Position numbers and translations under genes: made by a program. Below, one piece after another: positions 1 to 8,745 of a DNA stretch of 64,000 nucleotides. Source of the stretch: Bacteroidales bacterium (GTDB lineage Bacteria; Bacteroidota; Bacteroidia; Bacteroidales; Muribaculaceae); contig SFFL01000001.1 of assembly GCA_004557825.1 (NCBI GenBank), positions 158,338 to 222,337 of the forward strand, in the 5' to 3' direction. Within the stretch, counting starts at the first letter, position 1; every line of letters starts with the position of its first letter. Under the pieces are notes generated by a model. The model did no database searches. It was not told the DNA's origin and worked only from the letters and a program-made list of their open reading frames with translations.

Positions 1-471
1 CGACATTCCGCCGGTGAAAGGGCTTCTCACCGTATGGACGAAATAACGGTAGCTCCGGCTCACGGCATCGAATCGCGCGTGGACATCGTCGGGCATACGC
101 CTGATGCGGTAGATGACAATATTGGGTGCCAGCAACGAATTGAGTGCGCGAAGTATCTGCGCCTCATTCCCGGCATTAATCACCGCATTTTCAGGCAGAT
201 CGAAATGAGCCACCATCCGGGCAGCGCTCACTCCGGCATCGGTACGTCCGGCGCCGGTAACAGCCACCGAAGGCTGCCGCATCACCGTGGCCAACGCCTC
301 CTCGATGCATTGCTGCACGGTTACTGCACCCGGCTGACGCTGCCAGCCGTGATAAGGCAACCCGTTGTAGGCCAACCGCATAAAGTAGCGGTGATACCCC
401 GGAGCACAACCACGCTGCGAGGTCGCAGGCTCCTGTACGGGGGGATTATCGATTATTATATCATCCTTCAT
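1..471 (-). CDS. truA: tRNA pseudouridine synthase A, 5' part (truncated by window edge)
   Basis: TruA converts U38-U40 in the anticodon stem of many tRNAs to pseudouridine. The visible 157 residues hold the start of the catalytic domain: the Y-G-x-x-Y-H-G-W-Q-R-Q segment and the signature GAGRTDAGV, whose Asp is the catalytic residue of the family. The C-terminal half lies beyond position 1. It follows speA in the same direction. An in-frame ATG at 492, one base after the speA stop, would add seven residues and suggests translational coupling; the ATG at 471 is the conservative choice. The N-terminal ~25 residues before the conserved part are not recognisable. Confidence 0.9.
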   Translation of the reverse strand, partial: MKDDIIIDNPPVQEPATSQRGCAPGYHRYFMRLAYNGLPYHGWQRQPGAVTVQQCIEEALATVMRQPSVAVTGAGRTDAGVSAARMVAHFDLPENAVINAGNEAQILRALNSLLAPNIVIYRIRRMPDDVHARFDAVSRSYRYFVHTVRSPFTGGMS

Positions 472-493
472 TTTGCCGGTATCTGCGTGCATA

Positions 494-2392
494 TCAGTCT
501 TTTTCGAGATAGGTGTAGCCATACAGACCCGACCGGTAATTCGACAGGAATTCGCGACCCTCCTCGGGGGTGATCTTGCCGGCTTTCATAGCCTTTGTCA
601 CCCAGGTTTCCACATTGCGCACCAGGCGCTTGGGGTCGTACTGCACATAGTCGAGCACCTCGGCCACGGTCTCGCCGTCGATTACCTTTTCGATTTCGTA
701 ATGGTCCTTGTAACAAACCACATGCACGGCATTTGTGTCGCCGAAGAGATTGTGCATATCGCCGAGAATTTCCTGGTAAGCGCCGACGAGGAACACACCT
801 AAATAATAAGGCTCGCCCGGCTTGATAGGATGCACAGGCAGGGCGTTGGTTATACCCTGCGGCGAAATGAAGTGTGCGATTTTACCGTCGGAGTCGCAGG
901 TCATATCCTGCAGGGTGGCCATACGGGTAGGCTTCTCATCGAGGCGCGAAATGGGCACAATCGGGAAAATCTGGTCCACCGCCCACGAGTCGGTAAGCGA
1001 TTGGAACAGAGAGAAATTGCAATAATATTTATCAGGAAGCATACGCTGCACCTTGCGCAATTCCTCGGGCGGATGCTTCATCGAGCGGGTCATTTCAGCC
1101 ACCTCACGGGCAATCTGCCAGAACAGCTTTTCGGCAATAGCGCGGTTGCGCAGGTCGAGCAGTCCCATCGAGAACAGTTCCAGTGTCTCTTCGCGGCACT
1201 GAATGGCATCGTGCCACGATTCAAACAGGTTCTGCTGATTGATATTGTCCCAGATTTCGTACAGCTCCTTTACAAGTTCATGTTCATCGCCGCGAAGCTC
1301 CTCATTGTCCGACCAGCGGGGAAGCGAGGTAGCCTCCAGCGCCTCGATAATCAGCACCGAATGGTGCGCGGCCAGCGACCGGCCGCTCTCGGTGACGATG
1401 TTGGGCTGCGGCAGATTGTTCTTCTCGCAGGCGTCGACTATGGAGTAGATGGCATCGTTGGCATACTCCTGGATGGAATAGTTCATCGAGCTTTCCGACG
1501 CGGAGGAACGGCTTCCGTCGTAGTCGACGCCCAGACCGCCGCCAATGTCGACGAAATGGATGTCGAAGCCGAGTTTCGACAGCTGCACATAGAACTGCAT
1601 CGCTTCGCGAAGCGCGTTTTTGATACGGCGGATTTTGGTAATCTGGCTGCCGATATGGAAGTGAATCAGTTTGAGCCAGTCGGTCACGCCATGCTTTTGC
1701 AGGAAGTCGACCGCCTGAAGCAGTTCCGACGAGTCCAGACCGAATTTCGACTGGTCGCCGCCCGATTCTTCCCACTTGCCTGCGCCACTGTTGGCCAGCT
1801 TGATGCGGATGCCTACACTGGGCACGATTTTCAGTCGGCGCGAAATGTCGAGAATCTGCTGAAGCTCATTTAGCTTCTCCACAACTATAATAATGCGGCG
1901 GCCCATCTTGTGTGCAAGCAGAGCCAGCTCGATGTAATCCTCATCCTTGTAGCCGTTGCAGATGATCAGGGCATTTTCGTCGATATTGGTAGCGAGCACG
2001 GCATGCAGCTCAGGCTTGGAACCTGCCTCCAGACCGATATTGAATTTCTTGCCGTGGCTCACAATCTCCTCCACCACAGGGCGCATCTGGTTCACCTTGA
2101 TCGGGTAAATCACGAAATTCTTGCCCTGGTAGTCATACTCCTCGGCCGCCTTCTTGAAGCAGTTGGAAATTTTCTCCACGCGGTTGTCGAGAATATCGGG
2201 GAAGCGCAGAAGCACCGGAGCGGTTATATCCTTGAGCTGCAGCTCATCGAGTACATCGCGGAGGTCTACCGGAGCTACTCCCGGCTTGGGAGTGACGGTC
2301 ATATTTCCTTTTTCGTTGACCGAAAAATACTGACGGCCCCAGCCGCCGATGTTGTACAGCTCCGCGCTGTCTTCAACACGCCATTTTCTCAT
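494..2392 (-). CDS. speA: biosynthetic arginine decarboxylase (PLP-dependent)
   Basis: Decarboxylates L-arginine to agmatine, the first step of the agmatine route to putrescine and spermidine in the cytoplasm. The 632 residues match the usual SpeA length (about 630-660). The protein starts with the family-typical W-x-x-E-D-S-x-x-x-Y. It has the PLP-lysine motif YPIKVNQ (Lys about 99), a GLEAGSKPEL segment, and the HFHIGSQI and DIGGGLGVDYDG barrel motifs of fold-III decarboxylases, with VTESGRSL further on. truA follows closely, so the two are probably co-transcribed. Nothing looks truncated. Diaminopimelate or ornithine fold-III decarboxylases are shorter and lack the SpeA inserts, so the assignment is firm. 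Confidence 0.96.
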   Translation of the reverse strand: MRKWRVEDSAELYNIGGWGRQYFSVNEKGNMTVTPKPGVAPVDLRDVLDELQLKDITAPVLLRFPDILDNRVEKISNCFKKAAEEYDYQGKNFVIYPIKVNQMRPVVEEIVSHGKKFNIGLEAGSKPELHAVLATNIDENALIICNGYKDEDYIELALLAHKMGRRIIIVVEKLNELQQILDISRRLKIVPSVGIRIKLANSGAGKWEESGGDQSKFGLDSSELLQAVDFLQKHGVTDWLKLIHFHIGSQITKIRRIKNALREAMQFYVQLSKLGFDIHFVDIGGGLGVDYDGSRSSASESSMNYSIQEYANDAIYSIVDACEKNNLPQPNIVTESGRSLAAHHSVLIIEALEATSLPRWSDNEELRGDEHELVKELYEIWDNINQQNLFESWHDAIQCREETLELFSMGLLDLRNRAIAEKLFWQIAREVAEMTRSMKHPPEELRKVQRMLPDKYYCNFSLFQSLTDSWAVDQIFPIVPISRLDEKPTRMATLQDMTCDSDGKIAHFISPQGITNALPVHPIKPGEPYYLGVFLVGAYQEILGDMHNLFGDTNAVHVVCYKDHYEIEKVIDGETVAEVLDYVQYDPKRLVRNVETWVTKAMKAGKITPEEGREFLSNYRSGLYGYTYLEKD

Positions 2393-2469
2393 TACTGATA
2401 AAATATAATAAAGAGTGAATATGCAGTTTTACGATTAGATTTCAAGACGAAATTTGCAGTTTTGCAGTG

Positions 2470-2477
2470 CAAAGTTA
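2470..2477 (-). promoter_or_regulatory. possible -7 box for speA
   Basis: Read on the minus strand the sequence is TAACTTTG, a perfect match to the Bacteroidota -7 consensus TAnnTTTG, about 78 bp upstream of the speA start. No good TTTG box is visible at the expected distance, so the call rests on the -7 element alone. Confidence 0.4.
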
Positions 2478-2516
2478 ATAAATTTTTGGCATCGCAGGCC
2501 GATTTAAACCACTTCT

Positions 2517-2548
2517 TTTGGTTATTCCTCAGGAATTTTGTAAATTTG
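2517..2548 (+). promoter_or_regulatory. Bacteroidota-type promoter for the wecA-like gene
   Basis: TTTG at 2517-2520, a 20-bp spacer, then TAAATTTG at 2541-2548: a full match to the Bacteroidota -33/-7 consensus. The predicted transcript start is about 25 bases before the ATG at 2579, which supports that start over an upstream in-frame ATG at 2462. Confidence 0.75.
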
Positions 2549-2578
2549 CGCCGCAGCAAGAATGTGCACAGACAGAAG

Positions 2579-3733
2579 ATGAGTGATATTTTTATCATAA
2601 CCGCAGTATTTACAGTCAGTTTCCTACTGACCGGGCTTTTTATATCCGGAATCCTGCGTTTTTCCTTCCGCAACCGCATCTTCGACACACACGACGACCG
2701 CAAGCTGCACCGCGGCGATGTACCCCGCCTTGGCGGCCTATCCTTTGTGCCGGCCATCGTCATAGCCATCAGCTTCGTCTACGCACTCACCGGCATCCTC
2801 GGCAATATATTTCCGGCGCTCTCCACTGCCAGGGTTTTCTTTGAATCGCACATTCCCGGCGCCAGCCTGCTGCCGCTGAGCGTCACCATCTGCGCTATGG
2901 GCCTGCTTTACCTCACCGGTATGGCCGATGACCTCTCGGGTCTGCGCTACCAGACCAAATTTATGGCACAACTTGCCGCGGGCATTCTTATCGCCGCCGG
3001 AGGTTTCCGTATCGAAACACTCAGCGGCGTGTTCAATGTATACACCCTCTCCCCGCTTGCATCCTACGCGCTCACAATATTTATAGTAGTATTCGTCACA
3101 AACGCCATCAACCTCATCGACGGTATCGACGGTCTGGCCTCCGGGCTGAGCGCAATAGCAATGGCTCTCTACGCAATCATCTTCATAAGCTGCGGCGACC
3201 TCACAGGCGCCATTTTAGCCACCGCTGCTCTGGGCACACTCATCCCATTCTTCTGCTACAACTCCTTCGGCAGCATCGCCAGTCACCGCAAAATATTTAT
3301 GGGCGACACAGGTTCGCTCACCACAGGCCTGCTTCTGAGCTTCCTGGCCATACGCCTTTGCGGCTATGAAGGGCAGTTCAGCTCATCAGCCGATATTATC
3401 GTGGCCGCATTCTCCCCGCTGGCCATCCCCTGCCTCGATGTGGTGCGCGTATTCTTCCACCGCATCACCCGCGGACGCAGCCCTTTCCTGCCCGACCGCA
3501 TACACATCCACCACAAGCTTATGCTTATCGGACTTTCATCGAAAGCCACTATGGTGCTCCTGCTATGTATGTCTGTTGCCGTAGCCGCGGCCAACATTCT
3601 GCTCTCAACCACAATCTCAATTCCGGCCATTATCGCCATCGACATCTCCCTCTGGATAGCCCTGAACCTGCTGCTCACCCACAGGATTCGCACCCTGCAG
3701 CACTCCGGTGCCATTCCCAACGACTACGACTAA
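2579..3733 (+). CDS. WecA/TagO-type undecaprenyl-phosphate sugar-1-phosphate transferase
   Basis: Integral membrane enzyme (384 residues, about ten or eleven hydrophobic segments) expected to transfer a UDP-HexNAc phosphate sugar to undecaprenyl phosphate, starting a surface glycan. Family motifs visible in order: DDRKLHRGDVPRLGG near the N terminus, GMADDLSGLRYQTK (the Asp-rich loop), NAINLIDGIDGLASG (catalytic loop), FMGDTGSLTTG, and PDRIHIHHKL near the C terminus. The HIHH motif separates the WecA/Rfe group from MraY. The start at 2579 lies just behind a strong promoter. A Wza-type and a Wzc-type gene follow, consistent with initiation of an exported polysaccharide, but no glycosyltransferases lie nearby. 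Confidence 0.88.
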   Translation: MSDIFIITAVFTVSFLLTGLFISGILRFSFRNRIFDTHDDRKLHRGDVPRLGGLSFVPAIVIAISFVYALTGILGNIFPALSTARVFFESHIPGASLLPLSVTICAMGLLYLTGMADDLSGLRYQTKFMAQLAAGILIAAGGFRIETLSGVFNVYTLSPLASYALTIFIVVFVTNAINLIDGIDGLASGLSAIAMALYAIIFISCGDLTGAILATAALGTLIPFFCYNSFGSIASHRKIFMGDTGSLTTGLLLSFLAIRLCGYEGQFSSSADIIVAAFSPLAIPCLDVVRVFFHRITRGRSPFLPDRIHIHHKLMLIGLSSKATMVLLLCMSVAVAAANILLSTTISIPAIIAIDISLWIALNLLLTHRIRTLQHSGAIPNDYD

Positions 3734-3804
3734 CCCCACTCTTCATTCTTCACCCGTCACTCTGACTTCTGACCTCATAATTCTTCACTTGCGCAATTCT
3801 AAAT

Positions 3805-4611
3805 ATGCTTACGCCCAAACTGATGCTGAAAATATGTGCTGCTGTAGCTCTGCTCGCTCTCAGCTCTTGCCGCACACCTAAAGACCTCACCTACTTCCAG
3901 GATATCAACGGCGGTATGTATACCGCTGTATCTCCCGTAAAAGAACTTACAATTGAGCCTGACGACCGTGTGTCGATTCTCGTTCATTCAAAAGACCCGC
4001 AGCTGGCAAGCCTCTTCAATCTGAGCTACAACTATCAGCGTGCCGTGGGCGACCTCAACTTCGGTAGCACCACACAGATTCCTACCTACACCGTAAACTC
4101 ATTCGGGGACATCGACTTCCCCATCCTGGGCACACTGCATATAGCCGGTATGACCCGAACCGAAGTGGCCGACTACATCAAGAACGAACTGGTATCGCGC
4201 AACCTCATCAAAGATCCCACAATTATCGTTGACTTCTACAACCGCATGGTCAACGTAATGGGCGAAGTGAACAGCCCCGGCCGCATCCGGATGGACCACG
4301 ACCGCTTCACCGTGCTCGACGCCCTGGCTTCGGCCGGCGACCTCACCATTATGGGCAAGCGCGAGAATGTGATTGTGCTCCGCAATCAGGGCGACAAGCA
4401 GGTGGCATACGTAATCAACCTCACCGACGCCAAGTCGGCTCTGACCTCCCCCGCCTACTATCTCCAGCAGAACGATGTCATATATGTAGAGCCCAACAAT
4501 GTGCGCAAGCGCCAGACCACATCCTCGGGTAGCACCGTCTTCACCCCCTCGTTCTGGATTTCCGCCGCATCTTTCGCCACCACAGTGGTGCTCCTTATTA
4601 AGAACTGGTAA
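3805..4611 (+). CDS. Wza/BexD-type polysaccharide export lipoprotein
   Basis: Predicted outer-membrane lipoprotein of 268 residues that would form or line the exit channel for a capsule or exopolysaccharide. The N terminus is a signal peptide with lipobox L-S-S-C (Cys about 22). A polysaccharide-export domain follows (Y-x-I-E-P-D-D-R-V-like segment, then DFPILG), and then a SLBB domain around NVMGEVNSPGRI and DALASAGDLT. A hydrophobic segment sits at the very C terminus (FWISAASFATTVVLLIKNW), typical of the Bacteroidota version and probably membrane-spanning. The gene is 17 bp upstream of the Wzc-type kinase, so the pair is an operon. Confidence 0.9.
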   Translation: MLTPKLMLKICAAVALLALSSCRTPKDLTYFQDINGGMYTAVSPVKELTIEPDDRVSILVHSKDPQLASLFNLSYNYQRAVGDLNFGSTTQIPTYTVNSFGDIDFPILGTLHIAGMTRTEVADYIKNELVSRNLIKDPTIIVDFYNRMVNVMGEVNSPGRIRMDHDRFTVLDALASAGDLTIMGKRENVIVLRNQGDKQVAYVINLTDAKSALTSPAYYLQQNDVIYVEPNNVRKRQTTSSGSTVFTPSFWISAASFATTVVLLIKNW

Positions 4612-4628
4612 CAAATACTCTTACTGTC

Positions 4629-7109
4629 GTGCAAGAAAACGATAACAACAACCCTGAACTCGAACAGGGCATAACCCCCAAGGATCTTCTCTGGATGTGC
4701 CTTTCCCGCTGGTACTGGTACATCATCGCCATCTTCATCTGCTGCTCCCTGGGCTTCTATGTAATCCTGAAAACACCCAAGGTATACCAGCGCAACGCCT
4801 CGCTGCTGATTAAGGATGACCGCCTGGGCGGCTCTCACGGCGGTGATGTGGGTGCCTCAATCTCCGGAATGGGATTCCTGCAGGCCAACACCAATGTGCA
4901 CAACGAGTTGATTTCCATCACCTCGCCCACCACATTCTATGAGGTAGTGAAGCGCCTGGGTCTCAACGTATCCTACTCCGTGCCCGGGATGTTCTACCCC
5001 AAGACACTCTACGGCACCAACCTCCCCATCACCCTCCAGTTCGTCGATATGGACGATGAGCAGAGCGGGTCGCTCGTAGCTACCGTCGCACCCGACGGCA
5101 AGCTCACCCTGAACGATTTCAATTTCGTCACCGACGATATGCAGCCCGGCGACGAAGAAAAAGAATATCCGCCGGTGGTGGTAAAGAGCTACAACCGCAT
5201 CGACACCGTGGCCACCCCGATGGGCAAAATCGTGTATGCACCCAACCCCACCTTCAAGGGTAAAATCACCGAGCCGATTGCCATAAACGTAAGCCTCTCA
5301 CCGATAACATCCACAGCGCTCGGATGCATCGGCTCCCTCAATGCCGAGCTTCCCGAAGAATGGTCGTCGGTGATCAATATGACCTACAAGGATGTATCAT
5401 ACGAGCGTGCCGCCGATGTTCTCTCCACCCTCATCGAGGTTTACAATGAAAACTGGGTGAAGGACAAGAACCGCATCGCTATCTCCACATCCGACTTTAT
5501 CAAGGAGCGTCTCGCCGTAATCGAGCAGGAACTTGGCGGCGTCGACTCCGAGATTTCATCCTACAAGGCCGCACACCTCGTGCCCGACGTGCAGTCGGCA
5601 GCACAGGAGTACTTCACTCGCGCTTCTGAAGCCAACGACAAGGTGCTCCAGCTCAACAACCGCCTCGGCATGGCCCGCTACATACGCAGCTATCTGGGCA
5701 ATACGGCCAACTCTTTCAACGTGCTCCCGGCCAACTCCGGCATCGAGAACCTCAATATTGAGCAGCAGATTGCCGAATACAACAAGAAACTGCTGGAGCG
5801 CAACAACCTCGTCGACAACTCCTCCACTTCTAACCCTTTGGTAGTGAACCTCGACAACCACCTCGACGGTCTCCGTCAGTCTATCCTCCAGTCAATCGAC
5901 AACTACATCGTCACCCTCAACGCCACTATCCGCGCCGAGCAGTCAAATCAGGCTATGGCATCGTCGCGTCTGCAGGCCAACCCCTCGCAGGCACGCTACC
6001 TCCTGAGCGTAGAGCGCCAGCAGAAAGTAAAGGAAAGCCTTTATCTCTATCTGCTCCAGAAGCGTGAGGAGAACGAACTGTCGCAGGCCTTCACCTCCTA
6101 CAACACCCGCGTGATTGTGCCCCCCACGGGCACAAAATCCCCCGTATCGCCCAATACTCATATGATTATGATGATGGCGTTTATGCTCGGACTTATCATT
6201 CCAACCGGCATTATCTATCTGATGGAGATGATGAACTCGAAGGTGCGCGGCCGCCGCGACATCGAGAAGCTTTCCGTGCCTTTCATCGGCGAGATTCCTC
6301 TGGGCTACAAGCGCCGCCACGGTCTGCAGCTGCTGCGCCGTGCCCGCGAGGATGAAAAAGACCGCCGCATGATTATGGTGCGCAAAGGCTCGGGCAACAC
6401 TATCAACGAGGCTTTCCGAGTAATCCGCACCAACCTCGAACTGATGAACGATGCCGACACCTCCGGCGCTCACGTGCTGATGATCACATCCGCCAACCCC
6501 GGTTCCGGTAAGACCTTCATCACTATGAACCTCGCTACTGTGCTGGCTATCAAGGACAAGAAGGTCTGCGTGGTCGACCTCGACCTCCGCAAGGCTTCCT
6601 GCTCCTCCTTCGTCAACAGTCCGGCAGTGGGCATCTCGTCATACCTCTCGGGCCATACCACCATCGACCAGATTCTGGTGCACCGCCCCGTAGAACCGCC
6701 GAAGCGCATCAATCGCGACCAGGAACCGAAGGACCACTTCGTAGACGTGATTCCCGTTGGCGCCATCCCGCCCAACCCCGCCGAGCTGCTCTACTCACCC
6801 CGCCTGAAAGCACTCATCGACAAGCTCCGCGAAGAATACGACTACGTGCTGCTCGACTGTCCGCCCATCGAACTGGTGGCCGACGCCAAGATTATCAACC
6901 GCTACAGCGATATGACCGTCTTCGTAATCCGTGCCGGTCTGCTTGAACGCGAGATGCTCCCTCGCATCCAGGAAATCTACGACAACCAGCGCTACCACAA
7001 CATTGCCATCATCCTCAACGGCACCGATCAGAACCACATGGGTCCTCTGAGCAGTCGCTACGGCTATGGCTACGGTTACGGCTACGGCTACAAAGACAAA
7101 AAGAAATAG
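4629..7109 (+). CDS. Wzc-type polysaccharide co-polymerase / tyrosine autokinase
   Basis: Inner-membrane protein of 826 residues that would control chain length and export together with the Wza-type partner. Starting at a GTG, it has a Wzz domain with a transmembrane segment about residues 30-50, a long periplasmic coiled region, a second membrane segment about 510-530, and a cytoplasmic BY-kinase domain. Walker A is SANPGSGKTF (about 619-628), Walker A' is VCVVDLDLRKAS (about 645-656) and Walker B is VLLDCPP (about 738-744). The C terminus is an alternating Tyr-Gly run (five or more YG) followed by K-D-K-K-K, the usual tyrosine cluster that is autophosphorylated. No cognate phosphatase is visible nearby. 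Confidence 0.92.
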   Translation: MQENDNNNPELEQGITPKDLLWMCLSRWYWYIIAIFICCSLGFYVILKTPKVYQRNASLLIKDDRLGGSHGGDVGASISGMGFLQANTNVHNELISITSPTTFYEVVKRLGLNVSYSVPGMFYPKTLYGTNLPITLQFVDMDDEQSGSLVATVAPDGKLTLNDFNFVTDDMQPGDEEKEYPPVVVKSYNRIDTVATPMGKIVYAPNPTFKGKITEPIAINVSLSPITSTALGCIGSLNAELPEEWSSVINMTYKDVSYERAADVLSTLIEVYNENWVKDKNRIAISTSDFIKERLAVIEQELGGVDSEISSYKAAHLVPDVQSAAQEYFTRASEANDKVLQLNNRLGMARYIRSYLGNTANSFNVLPANSGIENLNIEQQIAEYNKKLLERNNLVDNSSTSNPLVVNLDNHLDGLRQSILQSIDNYIVTLNATIRAEQSNQAMASSRLQANPSQARYLLSVERQQKVKESLYLYLLQKREENELSQAFTSYNTRVIVPPTGTKSPVSPNTHMIMMMAFMLGLIIPTGIIYLMEMMNSKVRGRRDIEKLSVPFIGEIPLGYKRRHGLQLLRRAREDEKDRRMIMVRKGSGNTINEAFRVIRTNLELMNDADTSGAHVLMITSANPGSGKTFITMNLATVLAIKDKKVCVVDLDLRKASCSSFVNSPAVGISSYLSGHTTIDQILVHRPVEPPKRINRDQEPKDHFVDVIPVGAIPPNPAELLYSPRLKALIDKLREEYDYVLLDCPPIELVADAKIINRYSDMTVFVIRAGLLEREMLPRIQEIYDNQRYHNIAIILNGTDQNHMGPLSSRYGYGYGYGYGYKDKKK

Positions 7110-7143
7110 CCAAATTTAATAGCCTGATTAAAATAGCCATCGA

Positions 7144-7248
7144 CGTATCAATATGTAGGGACGCACCCCAGGTGCGTCCGCTTAAAAGGCTGATATTCAG
7201 CGTATGAAGCGGACGAACCTGGGGTGCGTCCATACAAGTTAATACGTT
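7144..7248. repeat. Imperfect inverted repeat (GGACGCACC element)
   Basis: Left arm 7159-7183 and right arm 7207-7231 are complementary over 25 bp with one mismatch, and the pairing continues imperfectly outward (CGTATCAA... / ...TTAATACG). The spacer is 23 nt. Each arm is itself palindromic (GGACGCACC / GGTGCGTCC). The left 37 bp (7144-7180) recur at 17065-17101 in the opposite orientation with a single mismatch, so this is an interspersed repeat family. It sits just after the wzc-like gene, where it could also act as a terminator. Confidence 0.75.
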
Positions 7249-7345
7249 TAATTTAAGAATTGACACAACCTCATCTGTTTAAAATTCCATCCACCCTCCA
7301 AGCATCACGCCCGCGCCTGGCTACGCCAGGCACGGTTAGCAGGTT

Positions 7346-7427
7346 GTAGGGGCGCGATATATCGCGGCCGCATTGCGTAGCTACTAAATGACCATCCGGG
7401 CGCGGCCGCGATATATCGCGGCCCTAC
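7346..7427. repeat. Inverted repeat of the GATATATCGCGGCC family
   Basis: Two 26-bp arms (7346-7371 and 7402-7427) are complementary with one mismatch. Each carries the palindromic core CGCGATATATCGCG followed by GCCGC. The same core with neighbouring CCATCCGG occurs at 40262-40300 and 49605-49633, so it is dispersed. It lies in the gap between the 3' ends of the convergent wzc-like and argC-like genes. The 516-bp gap 7110-7625 holds only this and the two neighbouring repeat clusters; no gene is seen in it. Confidence 0.75.
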
Positions 7428-7514
7428 TGTCTGATGAGTCATCAGCAAAAGACTACTGCCTGATGCGTCATCAGCAAAAGATAACTGTCTGATGCGTCAT
7501 CAGCAAAAAACTTG
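7428..7514. repeat. Three tandem copies of a 29-bp unit
   Basis: Units at 7428-7456, 7457-7485 and 7486-7514 differ by only a few bases. Each contains CTGATGCGTCATCAG or a near copy, itself a short hairpin (CTGATG/CATCAG), then GCAAAA. There are no variable spacers, so it is not a CRISPR array. Confidence 0.75.
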
Positions 7515-7625
7515 CGCCTGCGCACGAATGGATGCCAAAATGCACACTTATGATGGCGAGATGGGGTTGGCTCACAAATAGATATCGGTATAGCCTGAGC
7601 TCGCACTCAGATGGGAGGGATTAGG

Positions 7626-8708
7626 CTACAGGGTGCAGGCTTTCAGGGCGAGGCCGGTGCGCTCAGAGAGGCCGAAGAGCAGGTTCATACAGTGCACGGC
7701 ATTGCCGGCCGAGCCTTTCACGAAATTATCGAGCACGGCGGTAATCTTTATGCCAGGATAGGCAAGCGCAAGGTCGCTGCCATCGTCGAGCCGCGCTACA
7801 TTAATCAGACATTTATTGGTATTAAGGATATCGGATACCGACCCCTCTTCATCCACCGGGAATGTGAATGAATGGTCGGAATATGCTTCCTCATAGAGCC
7901 GGCGCACCTCTTCGGCGCACACCGTTGTGGGCACTTTTGCCACAACTACCAGTCCGCGCGACATCGCCGGATTGCGCGATAGCATCACCTTCAGTGCGCC
8001 TGAGATACCCGGGTCAACGCTCCGCAGCTCCGTAAATGCCTCCGCAGAAACTATTTCCGCATCGGGGCGATGCTCACTGGGCGCTATCGGGTCGCGGCGC
8101 GTGGAAAGCTCCGACTGCGCCTCGTCGTCGGCATAATGCCCGGCATTCCCGCCGGGAGCCGCGGCCTTCTCGTCGCGGTCGGGCAGTGTGGGAAGCGACA
8201 CAGCCGCCGTTACTGACCCATGAAGCAAATGATTCTTGGCCAACGGGAACAGCGCCAACTCCAGCGCAAGCGCTACCGGCGATGGCACCGATGTGCGCAA
8301 CGCTCCTCGCACCAACGCTTTCCGGCGATATTCCGGGAACCCGTACACCATATTCTCGCTGCCATCGCGATAGCAGCCGGTAAGGTCGATTATGTGCAGT
8401 AAATCTTCCGGTTCGGCATCCTCCTCAGCCTGAGCAAGATGGCTCACGCTGTCTGCCTGCTGCATAAATTCGCGGGCCTGCCACGGTTCACCCGTCAGAA
8501 AAACGCAATTGAGCTTTGAAGCATCGAGCGCCGGGGCAAAGCAGAGATCCGTGTCGCCCACCAGTCCGCGGTGATAATTATCTACGCGTATTCCGGCATA
8601 CGCCGGGGAGCACACCGAGCGGAGCACCACATCGGGGTGATTGATAAGTATTCGTATTAGTTCGCCGGCGGTCTCTGTTTCGCCGCCTATTATTCCAACG
8701 TTAATCAC
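7626..8708 (-). CDS. ArgC-like (Asd/ArgC dimerisation family) protein lacking the catalytic Cys
   Basis: Homologue of N-acetyl-gamma-glutamyl-phosphate reductase, the third arginine-biosynthesis step. Visible family blocks are an N-terminal Rossmann start (VGIIGGETETAGELIRIL), IIDLTGCYRD, VYGFPEYRRK and a C-terminal KGSAGNAVHCMNLLFGL. The active-site block N-P-G-C-Y-P-T is replaced by T-S-V-P-S-P-V, placing Ser143 where the nucleophilic Cys should be, and the glycine loop is also altered. A charged stretch of about 40 residues (roughly 195-235) is inserted. The GTG at 8708, about 23 bases after a TATATTTG box, is preferred to an upstream ATG at 8819 that would overlap queA. Whether it still acts as a reductase is doubtful. 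No other arg genes are adjacent. Confidence 0.72.
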   Translation of the reverse strand: MINVGIIGGETETAGELIRILINHPDVVLRSVCSPAYAGIRVDNYHRGLVGDTDLCFAPALDASKLNCVFLTGEPWQAREFMQQADSVSHLAQAEEDAEPEDLLHIIDLTGCYRDGSENMVYGFPEYRRKALVRGALRTSVPSPVALALELALFPLAKNHLLHGSVTAAVSLPTLPDRDEKAAAPGGNAGHYADDEAQSELSTRRDPIAPSEHRPDAEIVSAEAFTELRSVDPGISGALKVMLSRNPAMSRGLVVVAKVPTTVCAEEVRRLYEEAYSDHSFTFPVDEEGSVSDILNTNKCLINVARLDDGSDLALAYPGIKITAVLDNFVKGSAGNAVHCMNLLFGLSERTGLALKACTL

Positions 8709-8730
8709 GGTACGGTTCCAATTAGAATCA

Positions 8731-8738
8731 CAAATATA
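8731..8738 (-). promoter_or_regulatory. -7 box for the argC-like gene
   Basis: Minus-strand TATATTTG matches TAnnTTTG and lies about 23 bases before the GTG at 8708. The -33 box is poor. It forms a divergent promoter region with queA. Confidence 0.45.
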
Positions 8739-8745
8739 GTAAAAA

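Noticed and set aside
2462..2578. N-terminal extension of the WecA-type enzyme from an upstream ATG
   Set aside because: The extension would overlap the -33/-7 promoter elements and has no family similarity; the ATG at 2579 fits the first membrane helix.
7428..7514. Possible CRISPR array
   Set aside because: Three direct repeats without variable spacers and no cas genes in the window.
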